11,386 nucleotides of DNA from CAZUZS01 sp964624795 (GTDB lineage: Bacteria > Calditrichota > Calditrichia > RBG-13-44-9), in assembly GCA_964624795.1 (NCBI GenBank), contig CAZUZS010000106.1:1-11386 (forward strand). Reading direction: 5' to 3'. A program made the translations under genes and the position numbers. Below are positions 7,365 to 11,386 of the stretch, piece after piece; position 1 is the stretch's first letter, and every line of letters starts with the position of its first letter. The notes below the pieces were generated by a model. That model was not told the origin of the DNA. It saw only the letters and a program-made list of their open reading frames with translations, and made no database searches.

Positions 7365-8045
7365 TTATGCTTTGATCTCGGCCGCTCCTGGCTGGGCCAC
7401 AGCACTCCTGTTCCGGTCCACCCAGTAGCCCCAGGCTACGATGAGCCATTGCGACAATCCCACGATACCGATGGCTTCCTGGTTGGGAGGAGGGGAGCCA
7501 AAAAGGTTGAGAAAATAGACGACTGCCAGGAATGCCAGCATGCTCCACAGCACGACCTTCCCTTTGGTATTTTCAGCCTTTGTGGCTTTCAGGTAGAGAT
7601 AAGCGCCGCCCGCGAAAATAAGTCCCTCCACTATCACGGTGCCGATTACCGAATTCCACAGTCCGAATCCTACCCGGATGCTGCTCCACGGCACCAGCGG
7701 TAAATCGGGCCGGTGAACGATGAGATCCAGAAACCAGTGGCTCAGGACCAGACCGGCCAACAGCAGGGACGTTTTTGGCTGCTTTTTGAAAAAATAGTAA
7801 ACTCCACCGAAAAGCACTGACCACAGCAGGGCGCCTAAAAGGCTGTGGGTAATTGGGTAGTGGGTAAAGTCCAGCGGCGTGACGGCGGTGATGCCGGGCT
7901 CGATTTTTACGTTCTCCCAGCCCAACAACAAAAAGAGCGGCCACAGCAAGTCCACCCATTGCGCTGCTAAAAAGAGGGTGCCCAGCGACGGCCGACGATC
8001 TATTTTCTTGGCGGCCAATCCGGCGCCAAAGTGTCCGATAAACAT
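7365..8045 (-). CDS. Multi-pass membrane protein resembling YdjM-type predicted metal-dependent hydrolases
   Basis: The 226-residue product is strongly hydrophobic with about five or six predicted membrane segments (roughly 22-42, 66-86, 93-111, 130-152, 165-183, 195-208). Conserved-looking polar residues lie at or in these segments: H5 in MFIGHFGAGL, D32 in QWVDLLWP, H62 and H67 in THYPITHSLL, H103 and D107 in SHWFLDL, and H111 and D114 in HRPDLPL. This His/Asp pattern recalls the YdjM/LexA-regulated membrane family annotated as metal-dependent hydrolases, whose substrate is unknown. The ATG is preceded by GGAGGAG with about nine nucleotides of spacing. The gene lies 99 nt downstream of the 607-residue gene on the same strand and may be cotranscribed or have its own promoter. 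I see no strong terminator after it. Family assignment is by motif resemblance and is moderately sure. Confidence 0.85.
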   Translation of the reverse strand: MFIGHFGAGLAAKKIDRRPSLGTLFLAAQWVDLLWPLFLLLGWENVKIEPGITAVTPLDFTHYPITHSLLGALLWSVLFGGVYYFFKKQPKTSLLLAGLVLSHWFLDLIVHRPDLPLVPWSSIRVGFGLWNSVIGTVIVEGLIFAGGAYLYLKATKAENTKGKVVLWSMLAFLAVVYFLNLFGSPPPNQEAIGIVGLSQWLIVAWGYWVDRNRSAVAQPGAAEIKA

Positions 8046-8125
8046 AATCTATCTCCTCCAATCCGGTTAAAATTCGCGCAAAATTAAGGAGAAGACGGGC
8101 GAGATGCAAATGGAAACCGGGCTGC

Positions 8126-8146
8126 AAGTGGTGCTAACGCCCACTT
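8126..8146 (-). terminator. Weak hairpin at the 3' end of the 607-aa gene
   Basis: On the minus strand AAGTGG and CCACTT form a 6-bp stem around a 9-nt loop, overlapping the stop codon of the 607-residue gene. There is no proper T tract after it, so it may only attenuate read-through into the membrane-protein gene, protect the 3' end, or mean nothing. Confidence 0.25.
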
Positions 8147-9968
8147 AATGCGATGCCACCGCGCTCATTGACCGGTTTTCTATCTTTGAATTCAGATCGT
8201 TCAGCGTTTTCTCACTTGAACTCAACTCACTCAGGATGGTCGATCTTGTATCTTCGGACATATTTCCCAAGCCGCTGAACAATCTGTAATAATAGCTGAT
8301 CCCTTCCTGCAGGTTTCTCACAAAAGTAAGCAGGTAATTTTCCTCTTTGTCGGATATGGGTACCGCGGTTTCCGCTATCTTATTTTTAAGAAAATCGATA
8401 TAGATGTTCAGCTCATTTATGAACATATTCGGACGATCGTTCCTGGTTATTATATTTGATCTTCCGTAGATATGATCGGTGATCTCATCCAAGCTCATTA
8501 TCTTTGAAAAATAGGCCATATTCGGGCCGGGACAAACCGAGACACCCTTACCTTCAATTTTGGTATTCAAATTATTTACCAACAGAACCGAGGTTCCCAA
8601 GCCAACACAAATGCACGATTTCTCCACAATTTTATCAAATCGGGCTTTATGCACCTCGGGCGGAAGATTTTCTTTATCCAGTTCTTTTAATTTGAAATAC
8701 TGGTATTGCCGCGAGGCGGTGCAAATGCTCTTTTCGGTAAACTCCCTGTTATTCAATTCAACATATTTCCTGGGGCAGGCGCTGCCGGGTCTTCCTTTCG
8801 CAATCCTTGCTAATTTCTCGGCATCTTTGGTGTTGCCTTTTAGACTGTTGAAAGGCACGCCCAGGGGAGAGATGCCGCTTAAGTACAAATCATCTTCCTT
8901 CGCCCCGGCCAATTTATCGAGGGTGGAATCGTCAACTGAAGTTGCTTCGGGGACCAGCAGGAAAGGAGTACCCCAACCAACCGAATCAAGCTGGTAATGC
9001 TCAATAAGAAATTGATGTTCCTCGGCGGTGCCGACCCCGCCCTGTGCGGTAACCTTCAGCGGTAAAGCTGCATTGGGGATGGTCCGTCTCTTCCCGGATA
9101 GCGCTTTTACAAGAATTTTATGAAGCAACAGGATTAACTCCTGTCGTTTATCGCGGAACTCAGCCAATATGGGGCCCAGAAGATAACCGTCGGTTGCAAA
9201 GGCATGTCCGCCGCAATTGAGCCCGGATTCAACCCTGTATTCCGAAACCCACAATCCTTTTTTGGCAAGGAACTTTCCCTGGATAAGGGCGGACCGGTAA
9301 TCGCTCACCTTCAAAACGATCTTCTTTCTTATTTCCCCGTTCTCATCGGGATAAAAATCTTCAAACTGTTCCAAATAGCCATACAAACGAGGATTCATTC
9401 CTGCTGAAAGCACGATGGAAGAGTGCAGATCGCTGTTCGCGTAGCCCCTGAGCGCGGCATGGGCATCATTGTATTCCACCGGTAATTTTTGGTCTTTCCG
9501 GTAATTATCCTTATCCACTTTGGTCATAATATTGACATCGATACTGCCCATGGACAGGTTGTCTTTTATCCAGTTGCCGATTTCAACCGGGTTAAAATAC
9601 TTTGCCGTCAAATTGCTGAATTCCTGCTTCAGGCTCGAACTGTCCGGCAGCAGATTAAAGTATTTTTTAATCTCATCGCTTTTATCTGCCGCAGCATTTT
9701 TTAATTCCTCAAATTTCTTTTTCGCCAGGCTGTTTATTAAATTCAAATAGGCTGTAATCCTTTTGGCCCTGGAATCTTCAATTTTCGCTGTGATCTCCTG
9801 GTAAGGGAGCCGGTATTTCCCGCAATACATCTTTCTTAACTTTTCGAGAAGGATGTCATCGACCAACGAGATTACCGAATCGATCCCGTATTGAGATACC
9901 TTTAACGGTGTATCGATAGTGTACCCGATTCCCATTACAGGAATATGAAATGAGTGTGCATTTGTCAT
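8145..9968 (-). CDS. Uncharacterised 607-aa TIM-barrel-like protein with nitronate monooxygenase/FabK-like motifs
   Basis: The 607-residue product has no signal peptide or membrane segment. Its N-terminus (IPVMGIGYTIDTPLKVSQYG, 9-28) resembles the first strand and helix of nitronate monooxygenase/FabK-type flavoproteins, and TAQGGVGTAEEH at 307-318 resembles the FMN-phosphate-binding glycine loop of such barrels. An insertion of about 90 charged helical residues (55-145) follows the first barrel elements. Other striking segments are SAGMNPRLY (188-196), SGLNCGGHAFATDG (248-261), GWGTPFLLVPEA (331-342), SPLGVPFN (367-374) and GRPGSACPRK (392-401). Cysteines C252, C398, C416, C452, C454 and C479 suggest an Fe-S cluster or redox thiols, by inference. 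The C-terminal 100 residues look helical. I recall similar unnamed proteins in Bacteroidota-like genomes but know no function. The ATG has only a weak upstream GGGAAAG, so a start near M12 is a less likely alternative. Confidence 0.88.
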   Translation of the reverse strand: MTNAHSFHIPVMGIGYTIDTPLKVSQYGIDSVISLVDDILLEKLRKMYCGKYRLPYQEITAKIEDSRAKRITAYLNLINSLAKKKFEELKNAAADKSDEIKKYFNLLPDSSSLKQEFSNLTAKYFNPVEIGNWIKDNLSMGSIDVNIMTKVDKDNYRKDQKLPVEYNDAHAALRGYANSDLHSSIVLSAGMNPRLYGYLEQFEDFYPDENGEIRKKIVLKVSDYRSALIQGKFLAKKGLWVSEYRVESGLNCGGHAFATDGYLLGPILAEFRDKRQELILLLHKILVKALSGKRRTIPNAALPLKVTAQGGVGTAEEHQFLIEHYQLDSVGWGTPFLLVPEATSVDDSTLDKLAGAKEDDLYLSGISPLGVPFNSLKGNTKDAEKLARIAKGRPGSACPRKYVELNNREFTEKSICTASRQYQYFKLKELDKENLPPEVHKARFDKIVEKSCICVGLGTSVLLVNNLNTKIEGKGVSVCPGPNMAYFSKIMSLDEITDHIYGRSNIITRNDRPNMFINELNIYIDFLKNKIAETAVPISDKEENYLLTFVRNLQEGISYYYRLFSGLGNMSEDTRSTILSELSSSEKTLNDLNSKIENRSMSAVASH

Positions 9969-10054
9969 AAATCAATAGCTTTCCCAATAATTATTGTGGT
10001 TATGGTCTGCGCTTATCGCATTCCCGCCTGCTATATTCAGCCCGTCTGATTCTG

Positions 10055-10072
10055 GAGACACAATTCTGTCTC
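10055..10072. repeat. Perfect inverted repeat GAGACA-N6-TGTCTC upstream of the 607-aa gene
   Basis: GAGACA (10055-10060) and TGTCTC (10067-10072) are exact inverted copies separated by six bases, about 90 nt upstream of the start of the 607-residue gene. The size and symmetry would fit a dimeric regulator's operator, but a 6-bp arm can arise by chance. Confidence 0.35.
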
Positions 10073-10207
10073 TCATTATTGCTTATTTTCAGGATTCAAT
10101 TACGGGGTGCTTGTTTTAAAAGCCGGCTCTGGGAACCGGGGTAAAAACGGAGCGGAATGACCTTCAACAAACAATGCGGTATGATGCATATACACACAGA
10201 AAATGAT

Positions 10208-10252
10208 GCCCGGATTGGCGGACCTGCAATTCCGCCGGGCGCCTTGGCAGGC
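10208..10252. repeat. GC-rich compound palindrome, REP-like or terminator-like
   Basis: GGCGGA (10217-10222) pairs with TCCGCC (10231-10236) over an 8-nt loop, and the outer GCCC (10208-10211) pairs with GGGC (10237-10240) with a 5-nt bulge. A second small hairpin GCCT-TGGC-AGGC (10241-10252) follows directly. The cluster is much richer in GC than its surroundings. It could be a dispersed palindromic element or a terminator for the NYN gene, whose stop codon lies about 105 nt away; the T tract on the minus side is poor. Confidence 0.5.
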
Positions 10253-10358
10253 GGGCAAACAGACTGGTGATGCAGGCAATATTTAACATATTTTGATCTA
10301 CAATTTCAATAACCTGTTGCAGCCTTCAACCATGCCGCAGGATTCAGGCTCAATTGTA

Positions 10359-11105
10359 TTATTTGACCTTTCCCTTGTTTCTAACATAAATTAATTTAAA
10401 TCGCCCTTTTGGACTTTCACGCTGGTCAATTTCGAAATTCTTGATTGACTTGATAAGCGGCGTCAGTTTCTGGAAACCGTAATTTCGTGAATCGAAATTG
10501 GGCTGCTTTTTCTGCAGCAAGTTTCCCACATCGCCCAGAAACGCCCAGCCATCGTCATCCGCCAGATCGGATATGGTGGTCGAAATCAGTTTGATAACCT
10601 TTGGTGTAATTTTATCGACATCGCTTTTTTGTGAAGGTTTGTTGCGGGTCGACTCCGATTCACCACTCTCGGACTGGTTTTTGAGAATTTCAATATAAAT
10701 GAATTTATCGCAGGCAACGATAAAAGGTTCCGGTGTTTTCTTTTCGCCAATTCCAATCACATTCATTCCCGCTTCGCGAAGGCGGGTGGCCAGGCGGGTA
10801 AAATCGCTGTCGCTGGAAACCAGGCAAAAACCGTTGACCTGGTCCGAATAGAGAATGTCCATCGCATCGATTATCATTGCCGAATCCGTGGCATTTTTGC
10901 CCGATGTATAGCCGTACTGCTGGATGGGAGTTATGGCATTTTCCAGGAGGACATTTTTCCATTTCGACAGGGCAGGGGTTGTCCAGTCGCCGTAAATTCT
11001 TTTGATGGTCGGGTTGCCATATTTGGCAATTTCCTCCATCATTTCCTTCACATACGCGGAAGGAATATTGTCACCGTCTATCAATACTGCCAGTTTTATA
11101 TCCAT
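10359..11105 (-). CDS. LabA-like NYN-domain protein with C-terminal LOTUS/OST-HTH-like domain
   Basis: The 248-residue product begins with a NYN/PIN-like domain (about 3-140). The acidic residues expected of this metal-dependent nuclease fold are visible: LIDGDN at 9-13 with D10 and D12, TDSAMIIDAMD at 73-83, and SSDSDF at 97-102. Arg107 and Arg110 follow in a helix, and GIGEKKTPEPF at 118-128 resembles the LabA/DUF88 group. A Ser/Glu/Lys-rich linker (143-165) leads to a C-terminal segment (166-245) with the pattern of an OST-HTH/LOTUS domain, including GWAFLGDVGNLL and the RNYGFQKL motif. This combination suggests a cytosolic RNA-binding protein with possible RNase activity; no substrate can be named. 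The ATG has only a weak GGGAAA upstream. A gap of 140 nt separates it from the partial membrane-protein gene upstream on the same strand. Confidence 0.93.
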   Translation of the reverse strand: MDIKLAVLIDGDNIPSAYVKEMMEEIAKYGNPTIKRIYGDWTTPALSKWKNVLLENAITPIQQYGYTSGKNATDSAMIIDAMDILYSDQVNGFCLVSSDSDFTRLATRLREAGMNVIGIGEKKTPEPFIVACDKFIYIEILKNQSESGESESTRNKPSQKSDVDKITPKVIKLISTTISDLADDDGWAFLGDVGNLLQKKQPNFDSRNYGFQKLTPLIKSIKNFEIDQRESPKGRFKLIYVRNKGKVK

Positions 11106-11245
11106 TTAGTTTCCCAAGCAACTTGTTCCAGTAAATATACAAACAAATCAAATAAAATGTCCCGGAAATAATCTTCCGCCGTGGAAATGATGACGATTCG
11201 GAAAATAAAGCCGGCGAATCCGGAATCTTTAACCCTGCGCCGTTA

Positions 11246-11386
11246 CTACTTTTCAATTGCCAGCCGCAGCGATAATAACGACAGCAAAATTGTAAGCGGG
11301 GCAAACAGCAGGTTTTCGAGTGCAACGCTCGATGCCAGGTTACCAAAAGTATTCAGCACGAAATAAGCAAAAATGACCCAGATGCC
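11246..11386 (-). CDS. Partial hydrophobic membrane protein (C-terminal 46 residues)
   Basis: An open minus-strand frame runs from the right edge of the window to a TAG at 11246-11248. The 46 visible residues start with GIWVIFAYFVLNTFGNLAS, continue through LFAPLTILLSLLSLRLAI and end in Glu-Lys. They form two hydrophobic segments (about 2-14 and 26-43) joined by a short polar loop, as in a small multi-pass inner-membrane protein. The NTFGNLAS and APLT elements look like a conserved family ending, but I cannot name the family. The start and most of the gene lie outside the window. The frame has no start codon inside the window, which makes it easy to overlook. Confidence 0.75.
   Translation of the reverse strand, partial: GIWVIFAYFVLNTFGNLASSVALENLLFAPLTILLSLLSLRLAIEK

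Larger units (their letters stand above)
9969..10358. other. Intergenic region with inverted repeats between the 607-aa and NYN-domain genes
   Basis: About 390 nt downstream of the NYN gene and upstream of the 607-residue gene, which share the minus strand. It contains a 6-6-6 inverted repeat (10055-10072) and a GC-rich repeat cluster (10208-10252), listed separately. A 37-codon plus-strand frame at 10157-10270 has GGAG four nucleotides before its ATG, but its second half is formed by the repeat cluster, so I do not call it a gene. No convincing promoter for the 607-residue gene was found by eye, although it should lie here. Confidence 0.55.

Noticed and set aside
7573..8127. 184-codon minus-strand frame overlapping the membrane-protein gene
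   Set aside because: It has Arg/Ser-rich shadow composition and no ribosome binding site, while the overlapping 226-residue frame has a clear GGAGGAG and coherent membrane segments.
10157..10270. 37-codon plus-strand open frame with GGAG before the ATG
   Set aside because: Its second half is made of the GC-rich palindrome, the residue composition is low-complexity Gly/Ala/Pro there, and there is no independent support. A ribosome profile would be needed to revive it.
11071..11346. 91-codon minus-strand frame across the NYN start and the edge gene
   Set aside because: It overlaps both better-supported frames, has no ribosome binding site and a patchwork composition.
1..11386. Possible defence island, prophage or mobile element
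   Set aside because: No transposase, integrase, phage gene, CRISPR repeat, tRNA attachment site or toxin-antitoxin pair was found; the NYN protein alone is not evidence of a defence system.

Overview
The window reads as a chromosomal segment of a Gram-negative-type bacterium. A lipoprotein-type signal on a c-type cytochrome peroxidase implies a periplasm, and prkA, yeaH/yhbH and spoVR occur together as in many non-sporulating bacteria. GC content is moderate, and several genes have strong purine-rich Shine-Dalgarno sites (AGGAGG, AAGGAG). The 607-residue TIM-barrel-like protein recalls proteins I associate with Bacteroidota, Ignavibacteria and relatives, so an FCB-superphylum or neighbouring lineage is my guess; no rRNA or other marker gene here fixes the taxonomy. 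I see no transposase, integrase, CRISPR array, tRNA or rRNA.

Layout. Every confident gene but one is on the minus strand. Positions 1-84 hold two back-to-back hairpins: a plus-strand terminator for a gene lying to the left, and a minus-strand terminator closing the large operon. That operon runs right to left from 5343 to 144: prkA (serine kinase/AAA+ protein), a yeaH/yhbH-type VWA protein, spoVR, and a 170-residue gene I do not recognise. The 17-nt gap, ATGA overlap and 21-nt gap argue for one transcript. The first three form a widely conserved trio linked to stationary phase, starvation or sporulation in model bacteria, whose mechanism is still poorly defined. The fourth gene is a candidate lineage-specific accessory.

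The region 5344-5953 is a divergent intergenic region with a plausible promoter on each side. To its right a single plus-strand gene encodes a diheme cytochrome c peroxidase/MauG-family lipoprotein, with its own promoter, ribosome binding site and a strong intrinsic terminator. Next, on the minus strand, come a multi-pass YdjM-like membrane protein and, 99 nt upstream of it, the 607-residue protein with nitronate monooxygenase/FabK-like glycine motifs and several cysteines. A 390-nt intergenic region with GC-rich inverted repeats separates this from a LabA-like NYN-domain protein with a C-terminal LOTUS/OST-HTH-like domain. The right edge cuts through a minus-strand gene, leaving the last 46 residues of a hydrophobic protein.

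Functionally the window suggests stress or stationary-phase physiology (PrkA/YeaH/SpoVR) beside peroxide defence (diheme peroxidase). They are divergently transcribed, so joint regulation is possible but not shown. The most promising poorly described items are the 170-residue fourth operon gene and the 607-residue flavoprotein-like family.
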